Shown piece after piece: positions 1-8,869 of a DNA stretch of 34,210 nucleotides. The stretch is from JAXHUE01 sp034189655 (GTDB lineage Bacteria; Chloroflexota; Dehalococcoidia; E44-bin15), in NCBI GenBank assembly GCA_034189655.1, contig JAXHUE010000022.1, forward strand, positions 1 to 34,210. The letters are read 5' to 3'. A model generated the notes under the pieces. It was not told where the DNA came from and did no database searches. It worked only from the letters and a program-made list of their open reading frames with translations. A program made the translations under genes and the position numbers. Each line of letters starts with the position of its first letter. Position 1 is the first letter of the stretch.

Positions 1-1
1 C

Positions 2-79
2 GCGAGCGCCATCGTCCAGGCCCTGGAGGTAGCTGGCCTCCTGCCGATATTCAACGTCAACGAGCGCAGGAGGTGGTGA
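2..79 (+). CDS. C-terminal end of an unknown protein (partial)
   Basis: An open frame enters from the left edge and stops at TGA 77-79, giving 25 residues that end in NVNERRRW. The hydrophobic pattern before the end (ALEVAGLLPIF) resembles the last helix of STAS/anti-sigma-antagonist domains, but this is only a loose resemblance on a very short piece. The gene cannot be named from this fragment. Confidence 0.35.
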   Translation, partial: ASAIVQALEVAGLLPIFNVNERRRW

Positions 80-162
80 GGACGTCACCAGCCCGCCTGC
101 CGTGAGGCCCACCGGCACCCCACCCTCCATTCCCCTTAAAAGGCCCCACATTCTCGACTCAC

Positions 163-213
163 GGCCCCCCAACCCCCAAGACCATAGGGGGGGGCCACAC
201 CCGCAAAAGCGGG
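163..213 (+). terminator. Two GC-rich hairpins, possible terminator
   Basis: The inverted repeat GGCCCCCC (163-170) / GGGGGGCC (189-196) is followed by a second small hairpin, CCCGC-AAAA-GCGGG (200-213). They lie between the stop at 79 and the promoter near 247, where a terminator for the upstream gene would be expected. There is no T-run, so an intrinsic terminator is uncertain. The rest of 80-296 shows no gene. Confidence 0.3.
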
Positions 214-243
214 GCTCTCTCCCTCCTTGAACGATGGCGAGTA

Positions 244-252
244 TGGTATAAT
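244..252 (+). promoter_or_regulatory. Extended -10 promoter of the secreted-protein gene
   Basis: TGG followed by TATAAT (247-252) forms an extended -10 box in an AT-rich patch about 45 bases before the start at 297. The nearest -35-like hexamer, TTGAAC (227-232), is only 14 bases away, so recognition probably relies on the extended -10. Confidence 0.5.
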
Positions 253-296
253 AAGAGCTCTACTATATGTAAAGTAAAGGGGCTCACAGGTCTGTC

Positions 297-950
297 ATGC
301 TGAAGGCCATAGTCGTCGTCCTCGCCACGCTCTCCGGGGCCATCCTGGTCCTGGCAGTGCTCATGCTCATGGGGATACCGCTGGCCTTACCCGGCGCGCC
401 CGCCCCGACACACACGCCGCTCGCGCTCGGGCCCACCCCGACACCGACGCAAGGGCCGGGCCCCTCGCTTCAGTGCAGCACCATCGAGATAGAGATAGAC
501 GGGGTCACCTACGTCCAGGTAGGGGCCGACGGCCACGAGATACGGCTGTGCAACAGCAGCACCGCAGCCGACGTCTCCTGGTCACAGCTTGTCGCGTTCC
601 TCGAAGACGACCGGACAGACGAGACCCCTTACCAGGAAGGGGTGTTCGTCTGCGCCGACTTCGCCGAGAGGCTGCACAACAACGCCGAGCTACAGGGCAT
701 CAGCGCCGCCTGGGTGGGCATCGAGTTCTACGAGCTCGATACCGGCCACGCCCTGAACGCCTTCAACACCACGGACAGGGGCCTGGTCTACATCGACGTC
801 ACCAACGTCGGTATCGCCCCCTGCTCCTCGGACAGCCTGGCCACGGTAGCGGAGGGGCAGCAGATCCAGTACCAGCTCATATCCCCCTGCCCCCAGTTCG
901 AGGTACTCCCCATGGAGGGCATAGTCAAGGCGGTGTATATCACCTGGTAG
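297..950 (+). CDS. Secreted/membrane-anchored protein, transglutaminase/papain-like fold suspected
   Basis: A 217-residue protein of unknown function. Residues 3-30 form a hydrophobic signal/anchor segment. Residues 33-57 are a Pro/Thr-rich linker typical of exported GC-rich bacterial proteins. The folded part begins near Cys60. Cys119 (in FVCADFAERLH), His151 (in TGHALNAF) and Asp167 (in VYIDV) fall in the order and local contexts of a Cys-His-Asp triad of transglutaminase or papain-like enzymes, each opening a helix or strand. The triad is my inference; no family is recognised with certainty. It stands alone, with its own promoter upstream and a strong terminator downstream. It is probably a cell-surface protein, with enzymatic activity unproven. 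Confidence 0.65.
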   Translation: MLKAIVVVLATLSGAILVLAVLMLMGIPLALPGAPAPTHTPLALGPTPTPTQGPGPSLQCSTIEIEIDGVTYVQVGADGHEIRLCNSSTAADVSWSQLVAFLEDDRTDETPYQEGVFVCADFAERLHNNAELQGISAAWVGIEFYELDTGHALNAFNTTDRGLVYIDVTNVGIAPCSSDSLATVAEGQQIQYQLISPCPQFEVLPMEGIVKAVYITW

Positions 951-1000
951 CCACCGGAGACGAAGGGCCCGCCCCGCCTGCCTGACCGCGGGCACAAGAA

Positions 1001-1030
1001 AAGACCGGGGGGAGTGAACCCCCCGGTCTT
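1001..1030 (-). terminator. Strong intrinsic terminator, likely bidirectional
   Basis: A perfect 12-bp inverted repeat (1001-1012 and 1019-1030) surrounds a 6-base loop. On the minus strand it is followed by CTTTTCTTG, fitting termination of the tRNA-Met transcript. On the plus strand it lies 50 bases after the secreted-protein gene and may end that transcript as well, although T-rich sequence there is weak. Confidence 0.75.
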
Positions 1031-1098
1031 ATACACGTACTTCTCCCGCCGCGCACGCGGTGGCGCGCCCGGCACACGGGCCCCCGGCCCCTCACCCG

Positions 1099-1173
1099 TG
1101 GTGGCAGCGGTAGGAGTCGAACCTACGACCAAGGGCTTATGAGTCCCCCGCTCTGCCTCTGAGCTACGCTGCC
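1099..1173 (-). tRNA. tRNA-Met (CAT anticodon)
   Basis: Read on the minus strand, the acceptor GGCAGCG pairs with CGCTGCC and is followed by A and an encoded CCA. The T arm is GTAGG-TTCGACT-CCTAC, and the D arm is short (GCTC...GAGC). The anticodon is CAT at 1139-1141. The first base pair is G-C, as in elongator rather than initiator tRNA. A tRNA-Ile with lysidine-modified CAT cannot be excluded by eye. Confidence 0.85.
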
Positions 1174-1201
1174 AGGTGAGCAAGCCCCTAGGGCTGCTAC
1201 C

Positions 1202-1231
1202 ACTATAGCATAGCCAATTTTTCCCTGTCAA
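1202..1231 (-). promoter_or_regulatory. Sigma-70-type promoter of tRNA-Met
   Basis: On the minus strand TTGACA (1226-1231) lies 18 bases before TATAGT (1202-1207), and the tRNA begins about 28 bases later. The -35 is only 22 bases beyond the stop of the last CoA-transferase gene, so tRNA-Met may also receive read-through from that operon. Confidence 0.75.
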
Positions 1232-1253
1232 CGCGTAGCGCTCATGGCCAGCC

Positions 1254-2621
1254 TCACGCGTAGAGCACCTTCTTCATCTCCTGGCGCAGCTCCTCGCGGT
1301 AGTCGGGGTGGGCGATGGCGATGAGCTCGTCTGCCCGCTCACGCTCGGTCTTGCCCATGAGGCTGGCCACGCCGTACTCGGTGATGACGAAGTCGGCGAA
1401 GTGGCGCGGTATCGAGGCCGCCCCAGGGTAGGTAAACTGGGGCACGATGCTCGATACCCAGCGCTGCTCGGACTCGGACCACTTGCGGGACACCATCCCA
1501 TGGACAGAGCGGCCATTCTTGGAATAGAGGGCACCGACCAGCATCTCCACCTGTCCCCCCACACCCCTGAAGTAGCGCATGCCCACCCGCTCGACGCCGA
1601 TCTCACCCCATATGGTGATCTCCAGTGGGGCGTTCAAGGCCACCATGTTGTCGTTCTGGCGCACGTACCAGGCGGCGTTGTTGGTGGTCATGTCGCGGAT
1701 GTCGAAGAAGGGGCTGCCGTCGATGAGCGCTTCCTCCTCCTTGTTGAAGGTGCCCACCGCGGTGCAGGACACCTTCCCCGGCACGAAGTTGCGCCGTCTG
1801 CAGTTGATCACCCCCTTCTCTATGAGGTCCAGGGGTATCACCACCTCGGTGTGGCAGCCCAGGTCGACCTTGTTCTCCAGGAAGGGCCATATCCTCATGG
1901 GGAAGGCACCGCCGCCAAACATGACGCAGTCGCCATCGTCGACGAGCTCGGCGCCCAGGGCGCACATCACCTCAGAGGCCTCCTGCTCCTCGGGCGGGGT
2001 CTCGGAGAGACCGGCGAGGGCATCGTAGAGGGGGAAGGGCATGGTATCCACCAGGTAGTCGAAGTTGTCCACGTGCATCCAGTTATCGCCACCAGGGATG
2101 ATGGGCAGCTCCGGGTTCACCTCGCCGATGGCGATCTTGGAGTGGGTCACGAAGCGCCGCATCAGCCAGAGCTGGTGGCCGAAGGTGACGAAGCCCTGTT
2201 TGTTCGGCGGAGATATCTGGCATATGGCCACGTCGGTATCGCGCACTGCCTTCCTCATGTCCTCGCGGTGGGGGCCATCGGCCAGGGGGAGGAAGGTGGC
2301 CCATATGGGGAAGTAGTTGACCTGCTCGTCCTTGGCCTGCATCTTGGCCATGGTAGTGCGGCTGTAGGCGAAGCCGTCGTAGACGGTGAACGCCTTCTCT
2401 GTGCCCGGGGCGAGCAGCCCCAGCTCGGCAGCGAGCGACCACGTGGTGTCCAGCTTGACGTTCTCCAGCTCGGGCGCCCTTCTGGCCAGGGCCATGCTCA
2501 AGGCCCACGGCGTGGTGAAGATGGAGCCCCACCCTGTCCTCACCGTGTCGCCAGACTTCACCACCTTTATCGCCTCATCCGGGGTACGGTACTTATCGGC
2601 GTAATCCTTCTGCCATGACAT
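1254..2621 (-). CDS. CoA-transferase paralogue A (AbfT/acetyl-CoA hydrolase family)
   Basis: A 455-residue member of the 4-hydroxybutyrate CoA-transferase / acetyl-CoA hydrolase family (class I CoA-transferases), which moves CoA between an acyl-CoA and a free carboxylate. The N-terminal domain covers about residues 1-250. The HTE motif with presumed catalytic Glu259 follows, then the C-terminal domain with GVGGQVE and VITEYGVASLMGK. It is last in the array and the most divergent. It lacks the roughly 40-60-residue insertion that the other seven carry before the HxE motif, and its GGQ region reads SRKWSES where the others have a PSTA-like segment. The start is ATG, 8 bases after AAGGAGG. The substrate is unknown. 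Confidence 0.9.
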   Translation of the reverse strand: MSWQKDYADKYRTPDEAIKVVKSGDTVRTGWGSIFTTPWALSMALARRAPELENVKLDTTWSLAAELGLLAPGTEKAFTVYDGFAYSRTTMAKMQAKDEQVNYFPIWATFLPLADGPHREDMRKAVRDTDVAICQISPPNKQGFVTFGHQLWLMRRFVTHSKIAIGEVNPELPIIPGGDNWMHVDNFDYLVDTMPFPLYDALAGLSETPPEEQEASEVMCALGAELVDDGDCVMFGGGAFPMRIWPFLENKVDLGCHTEVVIPLDLIEKGVINCRRRNFVPGKVSCTAVGTFNKEEEALIDGSPFFDIRDMTTNNAAWYVRQNDNMVALNAPLEITIWGEIGVERVGMRYFRGVGGQVEMLVGALYSKNGRSVHGMVSRKWSESEQRWVSSIVPQFTYPGAASIPRHFADFVITEYGVASLMGKTERERADELIAIAHPDYREELRQEMKKVLYA

Positions 2622-2674
2622 CTCTACACCTCCTTTCTGCTGCTATGAGCGCATATAGTGAACCGCTACGGGCA

Positions 2675-4150
2675 CTAGGGCCAGAAGAGCCTCTCGGCCT
2701 CCTTCTTGAGCTCGGCCCTGAAATCGGGGTGGGCCACGGAGATGAGCTCATTTGCCCGCTCGCGGAGTGACTTGCCCATGAGCTTGGCGACGCCGAACTC
2801 GGTGACGATGTAGTCGGCGTACTCGCGGGGAACGGTGACCACCGTGCCCGGCTCCATCTGGGGAACGATGCACGACACGGTGCCACTCACCGCGGTGGCC
2901 CGCATCACGGTGATGGCGCGCCCCCCCTTTGAGTACAGGGCACCTATGTGGGAATCGGGCTGGCCGCCAGGGCCGTTTAGCATGATCCCGCCGAAGATGC
3001 TCTCCGAGTTTATCTGCCCGCTGAGGTCTACCGAGATGCCGTTCTGGAGCGACACCATGTTATCGTTTCTGCATACCACCGGTATCGCGGTCACCCAGCC
3101 CGTGCTGTACAGCTCTACCCTGGGGTTTTCCGAGGCATATACTAGCTCATCGGGGCTCAACCCATCCAGGGACGAGAAGACCGACTTGCCCGGCATGAAT
3201 GTCTTGTACTTACCCGTTATCTGCCCCTCACTGATCATGGTGCCTACGCCCCGCGCCGTCATCTCGGCGTGGTAGCCCAGGTCCTCCTTGCCAGCGAAGG
3301 CGCCGAAGCGGTGGAGGAAGGCACTGGGGGAGCCCTGCCCTATCTGGAAGCAGTCCCTGTCGTTGATAAGCGTGTTGACATACCCGGCAATGGCATCAGC
3401 CCCATCGCAGGGGAGTATGCCCAGCGTCTCCGCCAGGGAGTCTATGCTGGGGATGTCCATCAGCATGAAGATGCCCAACACGTTGGGACGCATATTGGGC
3501 AAGAGATGCTTGGTATACTCCTCTATCTTCTTTCGCTTCTCTTCCGGCTCCACCCCGGCCAGCGCCTGGGGCAGCTCCTCGTCGGGGACGATGGGAGGGG
3601 TATACTCCACGAAGTGGTCGACCTCGGACACATGCACAGTGGTATCACCGTAGAACCACCTCTGGTTTGCGTCCACCTCGGCGATGATCTTCTTGGAGAG
3701 CTTCATCACGTCCTTCTTGAACCACAGGGCGTGGCCCAGGCTACAGAAGCCGTGCCTGTTGGGCGGGGACAGGGTCATGATGTCCCAGTCTATGGGACGG
3801 TGCTCCCCCGCCCTCTCGTAGTGCTTGAAGGTGAAGGCCCAGGACACGGGGATGAAGCCGGTCTTCTTATCGTTCACTGCGGCCCGGCCTATGGGGCCGA
3901 TGTACCCGGTCGCATCTACCTCAAAGGGGCCGCCCAGATCCGACTGCAGCCACCCCGGGTCGGTCATTGGGCAACCGTGTAGGACATAGACGTTCTCCAA
4001 CTCGTCGCCGCGGGCGAATATGGCCTGCTGCATGATCTTGGGCTGATCGGTGGAGCCCCCCATGGCCATTATCACGTCCCCCGACTTGATGAGCTTGGCC
4101 GCCTCCTCAGGGCTTAAAAGCTTGCGGTTATACTCATCCTGCCAGTCCAT
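2675..4150 (-). CDS. CoA-transferase paralogue B
   Basis: A 491-residue member of the AbfT/acetyl-CoA hydrolase family. The N-terminus has the array-wide pattern W-x-x-x-Y followed by an IKSGD turn. Presumed catalytic Glu296 sits in LGYHAEM, and GPGGQPD and VTEFGVAKLMGK mark the C-terminal domain. It shares the GGSTDQPK N-terminal motif with paralogue F, suggesting those two form one subfamily although they are not adjacent. Residues about 185-260 are an insertion absent from canonical ~430-residue relatives. The ATG start is preceded by GAGGAGAG. The gap to paralogue A is 53 bases. The acyl substrate cannot be inferred from sequence alone. Confidence 0.9.
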   Translation of the reverse strand: MDWQDEYNRKLLSPEEAAKLIKSGDVIMAMGGSTDQPKIMQQAIFARGDELENVYVLHGCPMTDPGWLQSDLGGPFEVDATGYIGPIGRAAVNDKKTGFIPVSWAFTFKHYERAGEHRPIDWDIMTLSPPNRHGFCSLGHALWFKKDVMKLSKKIIAEVDANQRWFYGDTTVHVSEVDHFVEYTPPIVPDEELPQALAGVEPEEKRKKIEEYTKHLLPNMRPNVLGIFMLMDIPSIDSLAETLGILPCDGADAIAGYVNTLINDRDCFQIGQGSPSAFLHRFGAFAGKEDLGYHAEMTARGVGTMISEGQITGKYKTFMPGKSVFSSLDGLSPDELVYASENPRVELYSTGWVTAIPVVCRNDNMVSLQNGISVDLSGQINSESIFGGIMLNGPGGQPDSHIGALYSKGGRAITVMRATAVSGTVSCIVPQMEPGTVVTVPREYADYIVTEFGVAKLMGKSLRERANELISVAHPDFRAELKKEAERLFWP

Positions 4151-4202
4151 GTGTTCTCTCCTCTCTCTCTTGTCTACAATGCGTGCCTACATCTCTCTCT
4201 CT

Positions 4203-5714
4203 CTAGGGATACAACAGTCTCTGTGCCTCCTTTCGAAGCTCCTCGCGGTGGTCGGGGTGGGCCACTGCGATGAGCTCATTGGCTCGCTCGCGGTGCGTCT
4301 TATCGAGCAGGCGGGCGATACCGTACTCAGTGACGATGGTATCGGCCAGCTGGCGGGGGATGGTGACCAGCGACCCCTTGTCTAGCTGGGGCACGATGGT
4401 GGACATGCCCCCCAGCGCCGTCGAGGGGATTAGGGTGATGGCGCGCCCTCCACGCGAGAGGAGCGCCCCGATGTGGGTCTCTGGCTGCCCCCCCTGGCCA
4501 TTTATCATGCGCGGGCCGAACTGGGTCTCAGAGCATATCTGGCCGGTGAGATCCACTTGAAGCCCGTTGTTCACCGACTTCATGTTGTCGTTTGCGGCCA
4601 CCGTCCTGATGTTGGCCACGTACTCGCTGTCGTACTGCTCGAAGGCGGGGTTATCGGCCACGAACTCGATATCGTCGGCATCGCAGCCCATGAAGGTGGA
4701 GAACACCGCCTTACCCGGGTGCAGCGTCTTGTACCTGCCGGTGGCGATGCCCTCCCTCACCAGGAGGGGGAGACCAGGACAGCCCATCTCGGTGTGGATG
4801 CCCAGGTCTACCCGCTCATCGAAGACGCCCAGCTTCACCATGAAGGAGCTGGGGCGGCCGACGCCCACCTGGACGGTGTCGCCGTCGTCTATGAGCTCCC
4901 TCAAGTAGTGGGCGATCCCCCTGGCGGCGTCGGTGGGCTCGTCGAGGCCGACGTGGGGGGCGACGAAGTTGCCCGCGGCCTCGCCCATGACCTGGTGGAT
5001 GCCGATGAGCGTCCTCAAGGTGCGCGCATTGCTCATCTTGAGCTTGGCCCTCACCTCTTCGGGCGATTTCTTGTTGAACATCTCGAAGAGGTCCTGCCAC
5101 TCCTCGTCGCCCAGCGGCGGCTCGAAGGGGGGCTGCACGAAGCAGTCGATCTCTGAGACGTGGATGAAGTTGCTGCCATAGGTGCGTATCGCCTCCTCCT
5201 CCACCTCGGCGATGATCACCCTGGCCCTCTTGGCATAGCTCCGCTTGTGCCACATGGTGTGGCCGAAGCTGCAGAAGCCGTACTCGTCGGGGGGCGACAC
5301 CGGGGTGAGGAAGACATCTATCTGCCTGCTGGCGCTCTCCTCCCGGCCCTCATCCACCCCCTTGTAGCGCAGCGAGAACAGGTCGGGCAGGTAGTCGACC
5401 CTCCGCTCGTCGGCGGCCGACCGCGCCCTGCCCCCGATGAAGAGCTCTACCACCACGCGGAAGGCCTCCTCCATACCCATGGTGAGCCATCCCGGGTCCT
5501 GCGCCGGCGCCGACACCTGGATGGTGACGTCCTTGAGCTCGGCGGCGCGGGCGGCCAGGGCCTCCTGGAGTATGGTGGGCTGCCCCGGCAGCGGGGTGAC
5601 CACCAGGTCCCCCGACTTGATAAGCCTTACTGCCTCATCAGCAGAGACCAGCTTGGACTTGTAGTCCTCATGCCAGTCCTTGCTATAGCGCAATGTCTCC
5701 CTGTGAGCGTGCAC
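4203..5714 (-). CDS. CoA-transferase paralogue C
   Basis: A 503-residue family member. The GTG start at 5714 is supported by AAGGAGG six bases upstream and adds about 12 residues before the shared W-x-x-x-Y N-terminal motif. Presumed catalytic Glu309 lies in LGIHTEM, and NGQGGQPE and VTEYGIARLLDK mark the C-terminal domain. It is closest to the adjacent paralogue D: both share ICSETQFGPRMINGQGGQP and IPRQLADT, so this pair looks like a local tandem duplication. Glu replaces the more common Asp after GGQP, and a different acyl preference is possible but unproven. It is separated from paralogue B by 52 bases. Confidence 0.9.
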   Translation of the reverse strand: MHAHRETLRYSKDWHEDYKSKLVSADEAVRLIKSGDLVVTPLPGQPTILQEALAARAAELKDVTIQVSAPAQDPGWLTMGMEEAFRVVVELFIGGRARSAADERRVDYLPDLFSLRYKGVDEGREESASRQIDVFLTPVSPPDEYGFCSFGHTMWHKRSYAKRARVIIAEVEEEAIRTYGSNFIHVSEIDCFVQPPFEPPLGDEEWQDLFEMFNKKSPEEVRAKLKMSNARTLRTLIGIHQVMGEAAGNFVAPHVGLDEPTDAARGIAHYLRELIDDGDTVQVGVGRPSSFMVKLGVFDERVDLGIHTEMGCPGLPLLVREGIATGRYKTLHPGKAVFSTFMGCDADDIEFVADNPAFEQYDSEYVANIRTVAANDNMKSVNNGLQVDLTGQICSETQFGPRMINGQGGQPETHIGALLSRGGRAITLIPSTALGGMSTIVPQLDKGSLVTIPRQLADTIVTEYGIARLLDKTHRERANELIAVAHPDHREELRKEAQRLLYP

Positions 5715-5757
5715 GGCCCCCCTCCTTACATAGTGTATAGATAATGCGAGCTCCGTA

Positions 5758-7233
5758 TCATCCAGGCCAGAATAGCCTCTGAGCCTCCTTCCTCAACTCG
5801 GCGCGGTGGTCGGGGTGGGCCACCGCGATGAGCTCCTCCGCCCGCTGGCGGTGGTTCTTGTCGAGAAGGCGGGCGACACCGTGCTCGGTGACCACGGTGT
5901 CGGCGAGCTGGCGGGGAATGGTGACCAGCGATCCCTTCTCAAGCTGGCCCACGATGGTGGACATCCCCCCCACCGCCATCGACGGCAGCAGGGTGACACC
6001 GCGGCCCCCCTTGGCCAGCATGGCCCCCACGTGCATCTCTGGCTGTCCCCCCTGCCCGTTTATCATGCGCGGCCCGAACTGGGTCTCGGAGCATATCTGC
6101 CCGGTGAGGTCTACCTGAAGCCCGTTGTTTATGGCCACCATGTTCTCATTCCTGGCGACGACAGGGATATTGTTCACGTACTCGGTATCGAGCTGCTGGA
6201 ACAGGGGGTTCTCCGCCATGTACTCGATGTCCTCGGTGCTGCACCCCATGAAGGTGCTGAAGACTGCCACCTCCGGGTGCAGCGTCTTGCGCCTCCCACT
6301 GGCTACCCCCTTCTTGACCAGCATCCCCATCCCCCTGGCCCCCATCTCGGTATGGATGCCCATGTCGTGGAAGCCGTCGAAGACGCCAAGCTCCACCATG
6401 AACCTGCTGGGACGCCCGACACCGATGTTGAAGGTATCGCCATCCTTGAGCACATACTTCAGGTTCTCGGCGATGCCGTGGGCCGCCTCGTCGGGCTCAG
6501 GGGTCAGCATGCCGTGCACCCTCCTCACCCCCGCGGCGTCCAGTATGGGCACCATCTCGAAGAGCATGGAGTAGTACTCAGGCTCGACCTGGCTGAACAT
6601 GTACTCCGCGAGCCCGCGCACCTCCTCGGGGACCCCGGCGACGACCTCGGCGATCTGCTCCTTGGTGGGCTGGAACGGCGTGTGCTGCACGAAGTAGTCG
6701 ATCTCCGAGACGTGGACGGCGCTGGTGCCGTACGTCCACACCTGGTTCTCGTCCACCTCCGCTATCACGCACCCGGCCCTCTTGATATAGCTCCTCTTGT
6801 GCCACAGGCTCGCCCCCAGGCTGACAAAGCCGTGCCGGTTGGGGGGCGAGACCACGGTCATGAACACATCGACCTGCTTGTCCTGGCTCTCCGGCCTCCT
6901 CTCGTCGATGCCCTTGAACCTCAAGGAGAAGAGGTCAGGCAGGTAGGTACAAATCTTCTCATCGTGCGACGAGCGCGCAATGCCGGCGATGAAGAGCTCG
7001 ATGGTGGGGATGAAGGACTCCTCCATGCCCAGAGAGTACCACCCCGGGTTCTGGGTAGGGGCCGAGGCCTGGATCTCCACGTTGCGTAGCTCATCCTTGC
7101 GCGCCGCCAGTGCGTGTGGGAGAAGCCTTGGTTGAGCGGGGAGCGGGATGACCACCCGGTCCCCAGATTTGACCACTTTCACTGCATCCTCGGCTGAGAC
7201 CAGCTTGCTCTTGTATTCTTCCCTCCAGTCCAT
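5758..7233 (-). CDS. CoA-transferase paralogue D
   Basis: A 491-residue family member starting at ATG 7233 behind AAGGAGGAGG. It opens with the shared MDWREEYKSK motif, places presumed catalytic Glu296 in MGIHTEM, and ends with NGQGGQPE and VTEHGVARLLDK. It is the nearest relative of paralogue C. The insertion around residues 185-260 differs strongly from C even though the two termini are close, suggesting this surface segment evolves fastest. It is 43 bases from C and 45 from E, consistent with one transcript and separate ribosome loading at each gene. Confidence 0.9.
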   Translation of the reverse strand: MDWREEYKSKLVSAEDAVKVVKSGDRVVIPLPAQPRLLPHALAARKDELRNVEIQASAPTQNPGWYSLGMEESFIPTIELFIAGIARSSHDEKICTYLPDLFSLRFKGIDERRPESQDKQVDVFMTVVSPPNRHGFVSLGASLWHKRSYIKRAGCVIAEVDENQVWTYGTSAVHVSEIDYFVQHTPFQPTKEQIAEVVAGVPEEVRGLAEYMFSQVEPEYYSMLFEMVPILDAAGVRRVHGMLTPEPDEAAHGIAENLKYVLKDGDTFNIGVGRPSRFMVELGVFDGFHDMGIHTEMGARGMGMLVKKGVASGRRKTLHPEVAVFSTFMGCSTEDIEYMAENPLFQQLDTEYVNNIPVVARNENMVAINNGLQVDLTGQICSETQFGPRMINGQGGQPEMHVGAMLAKGGRGVTLLPSMAVGGMSTIVGQLEKGSLVTIPRQLADTVVTEHGVARLLDKNHRQRAEELIAVAHPDHRAELRKEAQRLFWPG

Positions 7234-7278
7234 TATACACCTCCTCCTTACAAGGGCCTCCCGTCAAGGCCCCAAGAG

Positions 7279-8760
7279 CTACGGCCAGAACAGCTTTTGC
7301 GCCTCCTTCTTAAGCTCCTCCCTGTGGTCGGGGTGGGCGATGGCGATGAGCTCATCGGCCCGCTTGCGCTGCGACTTGCCCAGCAGGCTGGCGATGCCGT
7401 GCTCGGTGACGATGAAGTCGGCATAGGTGCGCGGTATGGTGGCCAGCACCCCGGACTCGAGCAGCGGCACTATCCTGGAGATGGAGCCCCCGACAGCGGT
7501 CGACGGCATAACGGTGACCGAGCGTCCCCCTTTGGACAGAAGCGCCCCGATGACCCAGTCCAGCTGGCCCCCGGGGCCGTTGTACAGCAGGAAGCCGGTG
7601 GTGGTCTCGCTGCCTATCTGCCCGGTGAGGTCGACGTAGAGGGCATTGTTGATGGAAACGTGGTTATCGTTGGCGGCGATGACCCCGGGGTTGTTGGTGT
7701 AGTGGGAGCCACGGATCTCGAAGAGGGGGTTATCGTTTATGTAGTCGAGCTCGTCCTGGCGCCACTCTATCCCCGGGCCGTAGGTGGTGGCCACTGCCTT
7801 ACCGATATCGATGTTCTTGTACTTGCCGGTAAATACCCCCTCCTTGACCAGGGTGGGAATCCCAGGCGGGGCGGTCTCGCAGTGGAAGCCCAGGTCATGC
7901 TTCTCATCGAACAGCCCGCTGCGAACGACAGGGTTTGAGGTATTGCCCGTGCCCACCTGGATGCAGTCGCCATTCTTTATGAGCAAAGATACGTAGTGGG
8001 CGATGCTTATGATCTCGTCGGTGATGGGGCCAGCACCCATCACCGTGCCGGCAAGCGTCTCGGGTGGAAACAGGGCTATAGCGCCCTTCATCTTCCATAT
8101 CCGGTACGGAGGGGGCTTGATCTCGTCGAAGAGGGCCTGCACCTTCTCCCTGTTTTGCGGCGGGACGGCGGCCATGACCTCCTCCATCTCCTGCGGCGTG
8201 GGGTCATACGAGGTGGCATCGACGAAGTAGTCGACGTCGGAGCAGTGGATGTAGGTATCGCCGCAGGTCCGCACCATCTTCTCGTCGACCTCGGCGAGCA
8301 CTATCTTGGCCCTCTTGCAGTACTCCTTCTTCTCCCACAGGTCTACCCCAAAGTTACAGAAGCCGTTGCTGTCGGGCGGGGTCACCTTCACCATGACCAC
8401 GTCGGGGTCTTTGTAGCCGGGACGCCTCTCGTCTACGTCCTTGAACTCCATGGCGTAGGTCACCGGGGTGAAGTCCCCCCTCCGGTCCCACATGAACTGT
8501 CGCGGGATAGGCCCGGTGTACTGGGCCAGGTTCGCCGTGAAGGCCTCCTCGTAGCCCGGCTGGTACCAGGGATAGCCCGTACCGCACACCCCCTGCAAGA
8601 TCTCGACATCCCGAAGCTCGTCCTTTCGCTCCCCCAGCGCCTCGGCGAGGGTGTCCACCCCACCGAGCAGGGGGATGACCACGCGGTCTCCTGACTTCAC
8701 CACCTTCACCGCCTCCGCGGCGGAGACCAGCTTCCTCTTGTAATCCTCTCTCCAGTCCAA
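7279..8760 (-). CDS. CoA-transferase paralogue E (TTG start)
   Basis: The open frame extends to 8877, but the start is placed at TTG 8760. GGGGAGG lies six bases upstream, and the product then begins with the family motif DWREDYKRK and has the family length (493 residues). Presumed catalytic Glu295 lies in GFHCETAPPG, and the C-terminal domain shows NGPGGQLDW and VTEHGIASLLGK. It is closest to paralogue H, sharing the TPVTYAMEFKD stretch and the HCETAPPGIP segment, although F and G lie between them. This is the same enzyme class as the neighbours, and the substrate is unknown. Confidence 0.88.
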   Translation of the reverse strand: MDWREDYKRKLVSAAEAVKVVKSGDRVVIPLLGGVDTLAEALGERKDELRDVEILQGVCGTGYPWYQPGYEEAFTANLAQYTGPIPRQFMWDRRGDFTPVTYAMEFKDVDERRPGYKDPDVVMVKVTPPDSNGFCNFGVDLWEKKEYCKRAKIVLAEVDEKMVRTCGDTYIHCSDVDYFVDATSYDPTPQEMEEVMAAVPPQNREKVQALFDEIKPPPYRIWKMKGAIALFPPETLAGTVMGAGPITDEIISIAHYVSLLIKNGDCIQVGTGNTSNPVVRSGLFDEKHDLGFHCETAPPGIPTLVKEGVFTGKYKNIDIGKAVATTYGPGIEWRQDELDYINDNPLFEIRGSHYTNNPGVIAANDNHVSINNALYVDLTGQIGSETTTGFLLYNGPGGQLDWVIGALLSKGGRSVTVMPSTAVGGSISRIVPLLESGVLATIPRTYADFIVTEHGIASLLGKSQRKRADELIAIAHPDHREELKKEAQKLFWP

Positions 8761-8784
8761 CTCATACCTCCCCTTCAGTTCTGC

Positions 8785-8869
8785 CTGGGCAAGAGCCCAG
8801 TGCCCACTTCTAAATGACTGATGGGGTGTTCGCCTCTCGATGAGCCACCTCCTCGAACACACCTCATCA
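8785..8869 (-). other. Intergenic hairpins between paralogues F and E
   Basis: Two inverted repeats lie in the 106-base spacer. One is a compact CTGGGC-AAGA-GCCCAG hairpin (8785-8800). The other is a longer interrupted stem, GTGTTCG (8826-8832) with CGAACAC (8854-8860), extended by TGATG/CATCA (8819-8823/8865-8869), which overlaps the stop of paralogue F. Neither has a T-run. They may protect or process the polycistronic mRNA rather than terminate it. Confidence 0.35.
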
